The notes under the pieces are model-generated. The model worked only from the letters and a program-made list of their open reading frames with translations, was not told the DNA's origin and did not search any database. A stretch of 48,176 nucleotides of DNA from Candidatus Anammoximicrobium sp. (GTDB lineage: Bacteria > Planctomycetota > Planctomycetia > Pirellulales > Pirellulaceae): NCBI GenBank assembly GCA_012515235.1, contig JAAYYU010000316.1, positions 1 to 48,176 on the forward strand, read 5' to 3'. The position numbers were made by a program, and so were the translations under genes. Shown here piece after piece: positions 1 to 8,330 of the stretch (within the stretch, counting starts at the first letter, position 1; each line of letters starts with the position of its first letter).

Positions 1-2
1 CC

Positions 3-1151
3 CCTGAACTGCTACCGGAACGGAGATCAGAAGAGGCCACCGGTACTTCGCCCCCATGCCACCGAAGCAACAATCCACCGTTTACCCCGATTGTTTGTCC
101 ATCAATTACCTCCCTTGCGCTCACCAGGCGCTCGATCCTGTTTGCGCTGTGGGACGGCGAGGAAAAAGGGATGCTGGGCTCGAAACACTGGGGCGCGAAC
201 CCGACGGTTTCGCCGCAGGACGTTGTACTGGCCTTCAATGCGGACATGATTGGCCGTCTGCGGGGTAATACGGTGCACGTGTTCGGCACGCGCACAGCGT
301 GTGGGCTGCGCCGCTGGGCGAGTGAGAGCAATCGGTTCACCGACCTGCTGCTCAATTTTTCGTGGGAAATGAAGCCCAACAGCGATCAATTCTCGTTCGT
401 GGAGCGCAGGATTCCGACGCTGATGGTGCATACGGGATTGCACGACGACTGGCATCGGCCCAGCGACGACGTGGACACGATCAACCTGGAGGGCTCGTCG
501 GCGATCGCTCGACTGCTGTTCGCGATGGTGGTGCAAGCGGCGAATCAACCGGAGCGTTTTGTGTTTCGCAGCGAATCGCGTTCGGAGGGATTGGCGGATC
601 AGAAGCGTCTGGAAAAGTCGGTGCCGCCACGCTCGCCGCGGTTGGGGGTCGCGTGGAAGGCGGCTGACGGCGGTCGCGCAGGGGTCTGCTTGAGTCACGT
701 CACACCCGGTTCGGCTGCCGATCGAGCCGGCTTGCTGATCGGTGATCGCCTGCTCGCCGTAGCGGGGGAGGAGGTGGCGGAGGAAAGTCGGCTGGGAGTC
801 ACGATCTGGGCGGCGAGTTCGCCGACGGCGGTTGTGGTCGAGCGTGCTTCAGGCGAGATCCTCAGTGTGCCCGTAGAATTGGATGGCACCCCGTTGCGCT
901 ACGGTTTCTCGTGGCGTGAGGACAAAGGGGAGCCGGGCAGCGTAGTGTTGGTGGAAATAGTGCCGTACTCCGCGGCGGATCTTGCGGGGCTGAAGGTTGG
1001 CGACCGCATCTATCGTGTGGCAGGCCGAGGTTTTGGCAACGGCGACGAACTGGCTCAGTTGTTGGCCTCTGCGGCTTCGCCTGTTCCCCTGCTGGTCGAG
1101 CGAAGCGGACAGCTACGAACCCTGCTCGTGCTCGCCCCTTCCATGCCGTGA
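3..1151 (+). CDS. M28-family zinc metallopeptidase with two PDZ domains, 5' partial or broken
   Basis: From position 123 the frame reads TRRSILFALWDGEEKGMLGS, the conserved M28 aminopeptidase block with the catalytic/metal Glu-Glu pair. NADMIGR (metal Asp) and HTGLHDDWHRPSDD (metal His) follow. After the catalytic core come two PDZ domains, at about 640-880 and 890-1130, with typical GSAADRAGLLIGDRLLAV and SAADLAGLKVGDRIYRV carboxylate-loop regions. Such peptidases are usually exported and cleave N-terminal residues or small peptides. The frame stays open to the window edge, but its translation over 3-122 does not resemble M28: the upstream HxD and D-N-x-S-G metal ligands are absent in all three frames. 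The gene is therefore cut by a contig edge, deletion or assembly join near position 120. The first ATG inside the homologous part is at 171, but it lies after the catalytic Glu pair and is not a credible start. Confidence 0.75.
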   Translation, partial: PELLPERRSEEATGTSPPCHRSNNPPFTPIVCPSITSLALTRRSILFALWDGEEKGMLGSKHWGANPTVSPQDVVLAFNADMIGRLRGNTVHVFGTRTACGLRRWASESNRFTDLLLNFSWEMKPNSDQFSFVERRIPTLMVHTGLHDDWHRPSDDVDTINLEGSSAIARLLFAMVVQAANQPERFVFRSESRSEGLADQKRLEKSVPPRSPRLGVAWKAADGGRAGVCLSHVTPGSAADRAGLLIGDRLLAVAGEEVAEESRLGVTIWAASSPTAVVVERASGEILSVPVELDGTPLRYGFSWREDKGEPGSVVLVEIVPYSAADLAGLKVGDRIYRVAGRGFGNGDELAQLLASAASPVPLLVERSGQLRTLLVLAPSMP

Positions 1152-1487
1152 TCAGGCGGCGGATGCTTGGCGCGGCGTGCGTTGGACATCTCGTTCTCTC
1201 GAAAGCATCGTAGCATCATCGTTCGAAAAACAACTGTCCAGTGTTTATCGCGGATCATCCCATGGAGTGGGATGGCCACTTTGACGTGGCGACAGTTATT
1301 TCGCGAACGCTGCTAACGTCCTGTTGTCGGCAGACTTGAGCCGTTTTATACTAGTGCGTTCCCAGACGGCTCCGATGGCGTTCGGACGGCACTGGCTGCG
1401 GGGCGGCGTTGAATGTCTCTGCCGGCGTTATGGCGATATCGCAAGTCAAGTTACAGAAGACAGTTACGATCACAGGGTGCGTTGAGA
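1152..1487. other. Intergenic region (336 bp) with one promoter
   Basis: No coding signal. It holds the promoter described at 1324-1352 and the roughly 130-nt leader of the small basic protein gene. Nothing else recognised. Confidence 0.5.
1324..1352 (+). promoter_or_regulatory. Sigma70-type promoter for the small basic protein gene
   Basis: TTGTCG (1324-1329), a 17-bp spacer, and TATACT (1347-1352). The -10 matches 5 of 6 consensus positions and the spacing is optimal. It points at the small basic protein start at 1488. Read from sequence only; no transcript data. Confidence 0.6.
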
Positions 1488-1721
1488 ATGACGATTGACA
1501 AAAGTTTGAAAATCCGCATGGGGGCGATTCGCAACCGCAATGTCCTGACCCGGTCCGAGCGGATCGGGAAGTTGACCGAGGCGGAACGTTGGCAGGAGGG
1601 AGACCCCGTTCTGGGGCTGCCGAAGACCCGCGTCCAGAAGGTCACGTTGAAGAAAAAGAAGAAAACCAAGAAGGCCGAGGAAGAAGGGGCTGAGGGCGAG
1701 CAGAAGGGCGCTGGCACCTAG
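1488..1721 (+). CDS. Small basic protein of the PVC superphylum
   Basis: A 77-aa basic protein beginning MTIDKSLKIRMGAIRNRNVL, followed by TRSERIGKLTEAERW and GLPKTRV. This is the pattern of a short basic protein found across Planctomycetes, Verrucomicrobia and Chlamydiae, whose function is unknown; a ribosome or RNA link has been suggested because of the charge. The C-terminus is a lysine tract (KKKKKTKK) and an acidic, Glu-rich tail. The ATG at 1488 is preferred over the upstream in-frame ATG at 1413 because family members start with this MxIDKSLK block. It has its own promoter at 1324-1352, which suggests strong independent expression. The next gene starts 116 bp downstream on the same strand. 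Confidence 0.8.
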   Translation: MTIDKSLKIRMGAIRNRNVLTRSERIGKLTEAERWQEGDPVLGLPKTRVQKVTLKKKKKTKKAEEEGAEGEQKGAGT

Positions 1722-1837
1722 ACTCCTCCGCGCCGGCGAACTTCGCAGCACAGCGGCGCCGAAGCCCCGACTGGCCGGCCGAAGCCGGGGCCGGTTTGGT
1801 TGTGTTCAGGTGCTCAACGGTTCTTCGGAGGTCCGCG

Positions 1838-3133
1838 ATGCGCGTGCATTTAGAGTACGGGCGGACGGGCTTGGACGTCGAGTTGCCGGATCGCTCGGTG
1901 GTGCGCGCGTTGTGTTACCAATCCGTGCCGTCGCTGACCGATCCGCAGGCCGCTTTACTGGCGGTCTTGCGGCAGCCGACCGGTTCGCTTCCGTTAGCGC
2001 GACTTGCGGCTGGGCGTCGAAACGCGTGCATTCTGATTTGCGATGTGACGCGGCCGGTGCCCAACGCGATGATGCTACGTGCGATCCTCCAGAGCTTGGA
2101 GGCCGCCGGCCTTGCTCGCGAGCACATCCTGATTCTGATCGCCACGGGCCTGCATCGGCCCAATGAGGGCGACGAGTTGGCGGAGATGGTGGGTCCCTGG
2201 ATCGCCGAGAACTATCGGATTGAAAACCACCGCGGGCAACGGTTGCAGGAGCATACTCATCTGGGCACCAGTCCTCGCGGCGTGCCGATCTGGCTGGACA
2301 GTCGCTATGTGCAGGCCGACTTGAAGATTGCTACGGGGCTGATCGAACCGCATTTCATGGCAGGCTTTTCCGGCGGGCGAAAGCTGATTTGCCCCGGCAT
2401 CGCCGCGTTGGAAACGATCAAGGCCTGGCACAGCCCTGCTTTTCTCGAGCATCCGCGCGCTGATTCCGGCATCCTCGACGGCAATCCCGTCCATGAAGAG
2501 AACACGTGGATCGCCCGCCGCGCCGGTTGCGATTTCATCGTCAACGCGGTGCTTGACGCCCAGCGGCGGCCCTTGAAGTTTGTGGCGGGCGATCTGGAAC
2601 AAGCGTTTCTGGAAGGTTGCAAGTTCGTTCGGAGGATCGTCGTCGATACCGTGTCCGAGCCGGTGGACATTGTTGTCACGAGCAGTGCCGGGTATCCGCT
2701 GGACACGACTTTTTACCAGGCGGTCAAGGGCCTGGGAGCTGCGTTGCCCATCGTCAAGCGCGGCGGGACGATCATTTTGGCGGCCAGTCTGTCCGAAGGG
2801 ATCGGCAGTCCTCAGTTTTGCAGTCTTTTTGAACAGCACGCTACGCTGAACGAGTTCCTGCAGAGAATCCAGGGCGATTACTTTGTGATGGATCAATGGC
2901 AGTTGGAAAAGCTGGGGCAGGTCTGCCGAAAAGCCAAGGTGCGGGTGGTCAGCGACGGCCTGTCCCCGGCGACGATCGACGGCTTGTTTGTGCGCAGCGC
3001 TCCGAGCGTCGAGGCGGCGGTGGCAGACGCGCTGAGAGAGTACGGGCCGGAGGCCCGAATCGCGGTGATTCCCAAAGGGCCTTACGTCTTGGCCCAAGTT
3101 GCTCCGATCCCGGCGGTCCCCGACGCGACCTAG
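1838..3133 (+). CDS. larA: LarA-like nickel-pincer lactate racemase (DUF2088 family)
   Basis: 431 aa, the usual LarA length. LarA interconverts D- and L-2-hydroxyacids such as lactate, using a nickel-pincer nucleotide bound to a lysine. The residues known from Lactobacillus plantarum LarA (D72, R75, H108, H174, K184, H200) are all present here, each shifted by two: D69/R72 in CDVTRPVPN, H106 in ATGLHRPN, H172 in GLIEPHF, K182 in FSGGRKLICPG and H198 in KAWHSP. The ATG at 1838 places these at family positions; the longer frame from 1796 adds 14 residues without similarity. No larB, larC or larE cofactor genes lie in the window, so the cofactor must come from elsewhere. LarA homologues act on varied 2-hydroxyacids, so the substrate is not certain. 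Confidence 0.85.
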   Translation: MRVHLEYGRTGLDVELPDRSVVRALCYQSVPSLTDPQAALLAVLRQPTGSLPLARLAAGRRNACILICDVTRPVPNAMMLRAILQSLEAAGLAREHILILIATGLHRPNEGDELAEMVGPWIAENYRIENHRGQRLQEHTHLGTSPRGVPIWLDSRYVQADLKIATGLIEPHFMAGFSGGRKLICPGIAALETIKAWHSPAFLEHPRADSGILDGNPVHEENTWIARRAGCDFIVNAVLDAQRRPLKFVAGDLEQAFLEGCKFVRRIVVDTVSEPVDIVVTSSAGYPLDTTFYQAVKGLGAALPIVKRGGTIILAASLSEGIGSPQFCSLFEQHATLNEFLQRIQGDYFVMDQWQLEKLGQVCRKAKVRVVSDGLSPATIDGLFVRSAPSVEAAVADALREYGPEARIAVIPKGPYVLAQVAPIPAVPDAT

Positions 3134-3601
3134 ACAACTTTTCCACGACGCGACGATCGCGATTTCTGGCCGCCCACTGCTTTCACGGCGTGGCCGATGC
3201 GTTAAGATTTGGCGAGGATTACGGGCTGAACCGCGCGACGCGGGAAAGAAACCCGGAAGCTGGCGGCAGAGGTGTTTGACATCACTGCTAGCAGGGCTAC
3301 AATCGGGCCTTTCGACAGGCGACAGTGATGACTCCGGGAAACGCCAATCGCGTGAAACGGAGCATCTTTGAAGGAATCGCGCTGCCGTCACCGGTAGCCA
3401 GGAAGTCGAGACGTTCGGGCCTGAGAAAGTGGCCGATTTTGGAGGTCTCCGAGTCATTCGAAGTTCCGGTTCTTCGTCAGAGTCGAACCTGGGGATGACG
3501 GGGGATCGCCCGCCGGGCACTTGCCGGTCCGCGCCGGCTCGCAGGCGTGCTTTCGAACCGAGCAACGGTGACTGCGGTATGCGCAAAGGAAGCGTCCTGA
3601 C
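3134..3601. other. Long dnaA leader (468 bp)
   Basis: Non-coding region upstream of dnaA. It holds the promoter at 3276-3303 and about 290 nt of leader. A single weak DnaA-box-like word, TTTTCCACG, lies at 3139-3147. No AT-rich unwinding element and no cluster of boxes was seen, so there is no support for a replication origin here. Confidence 0.5.
3276..3303 (+). promoter_or_regulatory. Strong sigma70-type promoter upstream of dnaA
   Basis: A perfect TTGACA -35 (3276-3281), a 16-bp spacer and TACAAT -10 (3298-3303). This is the best consensus promoter in the window. The expected start of transcription is near 3310, which gives a leader of about 290 nt before the dnaA GTG. Confidence 0.7.
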
Positions 3602-5014
3602 GTGAACCATAACGATAGGGAAATCGTGTTGGCGATACGAACCGCCTTGGCCGAGCGCGTCGGCCAGGACCGGTTTGACGTGTGGTTCGGCGCCGGAGTC
3701 CGGTTGCAGACCGAGGGGCGGCAGGTGCGGGTCCTGGTCGGGGAGCAGTTTTTGTTGGATCGCATCCGCAGCCAGTTCCGCGGCGACTTGGAAAGCGTTT
3801 GCAAACATGTCATCGGCGCGGCGGTCGCGTTGGAATTCCAGCTCGATCCCGCTGTTGCAACACCGCCGCGCCGGCGGTCCCCATCGACAACCCCTCCGTC
3901 CCCGGCAGCGTCTCGGCGCGCGGCGGACGCCGCAGCATCCTCGGGGGAGCACCGCGATCGGTCGCCCCAGGCAGGGCGCCGGCCCTGGGCCACCCTGGAC
4001 GAATTCGTGATCGGACCCAGCAATTGCGTGGCGTTCACGGCTGCCCAGCGCGTGCTGCAGAATCTGGGGCAGGTTTCGCCGCTGCTGATCCACGGGCCGA
4101 CGGGGACTGGGAAGACGCATTTGTTGGAAGGCGTGGCGCACGCGGCGCGGGGGATGCGAGGCGTGAAACGCGTGGTCCTGATGTCCTCCGAGCAGTTCAC
4201 TTCGTACTTCCTGGAGGCCCTGCACGGCGGCGGCTTGCCGAGCTTCCGCCGCAAACACCGCGACGTGGACGTCTTGCTGATCGACGACGTGCAGTTCTTC
4301 AGCGACAAGCGGGCGACGATTGTAGAACTGAAGCACACGGTCGACACGTTGCTTCGCGAGCGCCGCCAGTTGGTGTTTGCGGCGGATCGGCCGGTGGGGG
4401 AGATCAGCGGATTGGGGCCCGAACTGGTCGCCCGGATCTCCGGCGGGCTGGTATGCAGCGTCGAGTCGCCGGAGGAAGAGACTCGCTTGCAGGTGGTCCG
4501 GCAGTTGGCCCAGCGGCGGCGTTTCGCGGTGCCGGACGAGGTCCTGCAGTTGATTGCGAGTCGCGTCCCCGGCGATGTCCGGCAGTTGGGTGGCGCTCTG
4601 AATCGGCTGCAAGCGATGGGTGAAGCTTTGCGTCAGCCGCTGACGCCGGAATTGGCCGAGAGCGCGTTGGCCGACGTCTTCCGATCGACGACCCGGATTG
4701 TCCGTCTGCCGGACATCGAGACGGCCGTCTGTGACGTGTTTGGCATCGACGTCCGCAGTCTGCAGTCGCACCGGAAGTCGAAGACGCTGGCTCAACCGCG
4801 GATGCTTGCCATGTGGCTGGCGCGCAAATTCACACGGGCGGCCTTTTCGGAGATTGGCGAGTATTTCGGGCGGCGCAGCCACAGTACGGTGATTTCGGCG
4901 CAGAAGAAAGTGGAGTGTTGGCTGGTCGGCGGCGACAAAGTCCAGTTGGGAACCGGCGACTGCGATGTCCGCGACGCACTCCGCCGGGTAGAAGCGCGGT
5001 TGCGGACAGGTTGA
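3602..5014 (+). CDS. dnaA: Chromosomal replication initiator DnaA
   Basis: 470 aa with a GTG start; no earlier start gives family-like sequence. DnaA binds origin boxes as an ATP-driven filament and opens the duplex. Domain I is at about 5-80, followed by a Pro/Ser/Ala linker (85-130). The AAA+ domain carries Walker A GPTGTGKTH (165-173) and Walker B VLLIDDVQFF (224-233). Domain IV (about 365-470) carries the DNA-binding signature EIGEYFGRRSHSTVISAQKK; the usual RDHTTV is RSHSTV here. dnaN, recF and gyrB are not adjacent: larA is upstream and a histidine kinase begins 15 bp downstream, probably in the same transcript. Planctomycetes can carry more than one DnaA-like gene, so this could be a paralogue. 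Confidence 0.88.
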   Translation: MNHNDREIVLAIRTALAERVGQDRFDVWFGAGVRLQTEGRQVRVLVGEQFLLDRIRSQFRGDLESVCKHVIGAAVALEFQLDPAVATPPRRRSPSTTPPSPAASRRAADAAASSGEHRDRSPQAGRRPWATLDEFVIGPSNCVAFTAAQRVLQNLGQVSPLLIHGPTGTGKTHLLEGVAHAARGMRGVKRVVLMSSEQFTSYFLEALHGGGLPSFRRKHRDVDVLLIDDVQFFSDKRATIVELKHTVDTLLRERRQLVFAADRPVGEISGLGPELVARISGGLVCSVESPEEETRLQVVRQLAQRRRFAVPDEVLQLIASRVPGDVRQLGGALNRLQAMGEALRQPLTPELAESALADVFRSTTRIVRLPDIETAVCDVFGIDVRSLQSHRKSKTLAQPRMLAMWLARKFTRAAFSEIGEYFGRRSHSTVISAQKKVECWLVGGDKVQLGTGDCDVRDALRRVEARLRTG

Positions 5015-5029
5015 AACGGCTCTGGCCTC

Positions 5030-6796
5030 ATGTGGTTCTCGCGATTGTCCCTCAAATTGTTCCTGGTCTACGCCGTCCTGATCATCGGCCTGGCGACTGT
5101 CTACGTGCTGTGGATTGCCGGTCTGCAGCGGCAACTGGTCGCGGAGCAGGTCGATTTGCGGCTGCGGGACACGGCCTTGGCGTTGGAGAGCGATGTCCGG
5201 GAAATGCTGGTGGAGGGCCAGCAGGACCGGCTCCAGCGGATCGCGGTGGACTTGGGGCGCGCGGCGGGGATGCGGGTCACCATTCTCGATCCGGAAGGGG
5301 TGGTGCTGGCCGACACGGACGAGGATCCGGCCGTGATGGAGAATCATCGCTACCGGGCCGAAATCCAGCAGGCGGCGGAGCGGGGCATTGGCAAAGTCGT
5401 GCGTTCGAGTGCCACGCTGCAACGCCGCATGTCGTATCTAGCCCTGCGGTTGGACGAGCGCGGCAAACCGGTGGCATTTGTCCGCCTGGCGTTGCCGCTG
5501 GAGTCACTCGACGCCCAGGTTGCCGCCCTGCATCGGTATCTGTGGATTTCGGCGTTGATCGTGGGCGCGATCGCCCTGGTGCTGACGTACGCGATCGCCG
5601 CTCACATCATGCGTCCGTTGTCTCGGCTGACGGAAGCGGCCGAAGCGGTGGCCGGAGGCAACTACGAGCAGAAGATCCCGGCTGGCGGGATGGACGAGTT
5701 GGGGATTTTGGCTCGTGCCGTCGGTCACATGCAACGCGTGCTGACTCGGCAAGTGGTCGAGTTGCGGGAGAATTCGCAACGGTTGGAGACGGTTTTGAGC
5801 AGCATGGTCGAGGGCGTGTTGGCCGTCGATGCCGACCAGCGCGTGTTGTTCGCCAATGAAGCCAGCCGCAAACTGCTGGGCATTGAGGCCCAGGAGGTCG
5901 TGGGCCGGCCGCTGCTGGAGGTGACTCGCAATCGCCCCGTGCGGAGCGCCGCCGAGGAAGCCTTGCGGCTGCAGGAACCGTACGAGCTGGAGTTTGAGGA
6001 CAGCGGCCCCCAGCGCCGCTTTCTGGCCGTTCGCGCCAGCCGCTTGCCGGGCGAGCCCTGTCCCGGCGTCGTGGTCGTGCTGTACGACATCACCAAGCTC
6101 CGCCGGCTGGAAAACGTGCGGCGCGAGTTTGTCGCGAACGTGTCCCACGAGTTGAAAACGCCCTTGTCCTCCATCAAGGCTTACGCCGAGACCCTGCGGC
6201 TGGGCGCGATCCATGACGCCGAGCACAACGAGCAGTTCGTGGCGCGGATCGAGGAGCAGGCGGACCGGTTGCATCGGCTGATCCAGGATCTGCTGCACCT
6301 GGCCCAGGTCGAGTCGGGCCGGCAGGCATTCGACATCCGACTCGTCTCGCTGGGCGAACTGGTCGAACGATGTGTGCCGGTCTACCGGGAACGGGCCCAC
6401 GCGAGGAGTTTGACGTTCGTCATCGAGCCAACCCAGGCCGCGGTGATGGTCCGTGGCGACGAGAGCGGTTTGGAGACGATTCTTGACAACCTAGTCGCCA
6501 ACGCCATCCAATACACGCCGGAAGGCGGCCGGGTGACGATCCGCTGTCGCCGGGAAGCCAATGCGGCGGTGCTGGAAGTCGAGGATACCGGCGTCGGCAT
6601 TTCGCCGGGCGACCAGCAGCGGATTTTTGAGCGATTCTATCGCGTCGACAAGGCCCGCTCGCGGGAACTGGGCGGCACGGGCCTGGGACTGGCCATCGTC
6701 AAGCACTTGACTCAGGCCTTCGGCGGCCAAGTCAGCGTGAGCAGCGAACTGGGCCAGGGCAGCGTCTTCCGCGTCCAACTGCCGCTGGCGGCGTGA
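5030..6796 (+). CDS. PhoR-like sensor histidine kinase (HAMP-PAS-HisKA-HATPase)
   Basis: 588 aa. Transmembrane helix 1 (9-31), an extracytoplasmic sensor segment of about 135 aa, transmembrane helix 2 (170-192), HAMP (194-240), PAS (about 252-355), HisKA with the phospho-acceptor H373 in SHELKTP, and HATPase_c with N-box DNLVANAIQYTP (486-497), G1 DTGVGIS and G2 GGTGLGLAI. It should autophosphorylate on H373 in response to an envelope or PAS-sensed signal. The domain order matches PhoR/WalK-type kinases. The ATG lies 15 bp after dnaA, so the two are probably co-transcribed. No response regulator gene is present in the window, so the partner is encoded elsewhere and the signal is unknown. Confidence 0.88.
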   Translation: MWFSRLSLKLFLVYAVLIIGLATVYVLWIAGLQRQLVAEQVDLRLRDTALALESDVREMLVEGQQDRLQRIAVDLGRAAGMRVTILDPEGVVLADTDEDPAVMENHRYRAEIQQAAERGIGKVVRSSATLQRRMSYLALRLDERGKPVAFVRLALPLESLDAQVAALHRYLWISALIVGAIALVLTYAIAAHIMRPLSRLTEAAEAVAGGNYEQKIPAGGMDELGILARAVGHMQRVLTRQVVELRENSQRLETVLSSMVEGVLAVDADQRVLFANEASRKLLGIEAQEVVGRPLLEVTRNRPVRSAAEEALRLQEPYELEFEDSGPQRRFLAVRASRLPGEPCPGVVVVLYDITKLRRLENVRREFVANVSHELKTPLSSIKAYAETLRLGAIHDAEHNEQFVARIEEQADRLHRLIQDLLHLAQVESGRQAFDIRLVSLGELVERCVPVYRERAHARSLTFVIEPTQAAVMVRGDESGLETILDNLVANAIQYTPEGGRVTIRCRREANAAVLEVEDTGVGISPGDQQRIFERFYRVDKARSRELGGTGLGLAIVKHLTQAFGGQVSVSSELGQGSVFRVQLPLAA

Positions 6797-7130
6797 ATCC
6801 GACGATGTCCAGGCCCGGCGCTGACCGCGGCCGGCTGCAGTCGTCCCCACGACTTGGCTCGCTGGGCGTCGTTTGACGAAGGACGGTGGCCTCAGCCGGC
6901 GCCCGGCGGCTGACCGGAAAGACGGCAGCCAGAGAGAGAGCCCTTGGAGGAACGCGACCAGGAAGAGCCATCGGAACGAGCGCGGCGCGCCGGACCGTCG
7001 CCGTCTGGACGTTTGACCGGGCGGGCGGGTAGGATGGGTTGAGTTGCCGTGTTTGGCCTCGCCGAATTGGGACGTCTTCGGTTGTCTGCCGGGCGTCTTG
7101 TCCGTTGATCTTGCGAGCGTTGATTGTCTC
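6797..7130. other. Intergenic region (334 bp)
   Basis: GC-rich, no recognised gene, RNA or clear promoter. An in-frame TTG at 7044 could extend the DUF58 gene by 29 residues, but that extension does not look like the family. Confidence 0.4.
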
Positions 7131-8330
7131 ATGCCCATTCGTCGTCGAACGTCGCTTTGCCGTGAGGGCTGGTATTTGGTGCTGCTGGCAGCGGTCGTGC
7201 TGACGTGGGCGCTGTTGCGGGAAAACAATCTGCTGCTGCTGGTCGCTGGGCTGATGTGCGGAGCGCTGCTGGTCAACTGGCGGCTGTCGGCGGCGGCGTT
7301 GCGGGGCGTGAAAGCCGAGCGGCGCGTGGTGTCCGGGGGGCATGCGGGCACTTGGCTAACGATCGAGGTCGAAGTCGTCAACGGGCGTCCGCGGTTGGGC
7401 AGCTGGGCCGTCTCGGTGGAAGACTGTCTGCAACGGCAGGGCGGCCGGGGCGACGAGCCGCCGGTGCGGCCGGCGCTGATGTTTCCCTACGTCCGCGCTG
7501 GGCAGGGCGTGCGGCAGTCGTATCGCGTGCGGCTTCCGCGGCGCGGCCGTTATACGTTGGGGCCGTTGCGTGTTTCCACCCGGTTTCCCTTCGGGCTCGT
7601 GGAGCGGACGCTGTGGCTGGCCAGCGACGCCCCGCTTGTCGTGTTGCCGCGGCTAGGGCGGCTGCGGCCGGTCTGGGGGCAGCATTACCAAGCGACGCCG
7701 CACGGCCTGCGCGGCGCGCGGCGGCCGGGTTACGTACCGGGCGACTTCTTTGCCGTGCGGGAATGGCAAGCCGGCGACAGTGTTCGCTGGGTGCATTGGC
7801 GGAGCACGGCCCGGCATCGGGAGTTGGTGGTGCGGCAGTTTGAACAGCCGGGCGAGCGCGAGTTGGCGGTGTTGCTCGATTTGTGGGAAGCGGACGAAGC
7901 CCCGCCGGAACAGCGGCGCCGCGTCGAACTGGCCGTCAGTTTCGCCGCCACGCTGGTGGCGGACTTCTGCGGCCGCAGCCGGGGCCACCTGGTGCTGGCC
8001 GTGGCTTCGGCACAACCTGTCTGCCTGGCGAGTCCGGCCACGGTCGCGATGTCGCGGGACGCGTTGGAGGCGTTGGCCTTGGCAACGGCGTCGCCCGCCG
8101 TGCCGGCGGCGGAGTTGCGTCAGACGATCTTGAGCCGCGTGCCGCCGCACTCCGACGTGGTCCTGATCAGCACTCGTGAGAATGCCGAGTCGGAACTCGC
8201 CGCGGTGTTGGCTGCGGCGGCGAGTTCCGCTTCTGGTACGCCGCGCCGCGTGGTTTGGGTCGATGCGGCCGATGCGGCTTTGGCCGAGTACTTCCAGGTC
8301 GAACCGCGGGTTGCGGAGGCCGGGCCATGA
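7131..8330 (+). CDS. DUF58 domain protein
   Basis: 399 aa. Two N-terminal hydrophobic segments (about 15-32 and 38-55) are followed by a soluble beta-rich region and the DUF58 core. The core shows GLRGARRPGYVPGDFFAVRE and a WQAGDSVRWVHWRSTARHRELVVRQFE block, the diagnostic part of the family. DUF58 proteins are usually encoded with a MoxR-type AAA+ ATPase and a transglutaminase-like membrane protein, and are thought to assist assembly of envelope complexes. Here the transglutaminase partner overlaps by four bases (ATGA), but no MoxR ATPase gene is present just upstream; a histidine kinase lies there instead. The start at ATG 7131 gives the common MxxRRRTSLCREGWY beginning. Confidence 0.85.
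   Translation: MPIRRRTSLCREGWYLVLLAAVVLTWALLRENNLLLLVAGLMCGALLVNWRLSAAALRGVKAERRVVSGGHAGTWLTIEVEVVNGRPRLGSWAVSVEDCLQRQGGRGDEPPVRPALMFPYVRAGQGVRQSYRVRLPRRGRYTLGPLRVSTRFPFGLVERTLWLASDAPLVVLPRLGRLRPVWGQHYQATPHGLRGARRPGYVPGDFFAVREWQAGDSVRWVHWRSTARHRELVVRQFEQPGERELAVLLDLWEADEAPPEQRRRVELAVSFAATLVADFCGRSRGHLVLAVASAQPVCLASPATVAMSRDALEALALATASPAVPAAELRQTILSRVPPHSDVVLISTRENAESELAAVLAAAASSASGTPRRVVWVDAADAALAEYFQVEPRVAEAGP

Noticed and set aside
3139..3147. DnaA box-like TTTTCCACG upstream of dnaA
   Set aside because: Single, imperfect copy without AT-rich region; not evidence for an origin.
2075..5422. Open frame of 1115 codons on the minus strand
   Set aside because: It lies antisense to larA, dnaA and the histidine kinase gene, all of which have clear family motifs. 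Arg/Gln/His-rich composition is typical of high-GC shadow frames.
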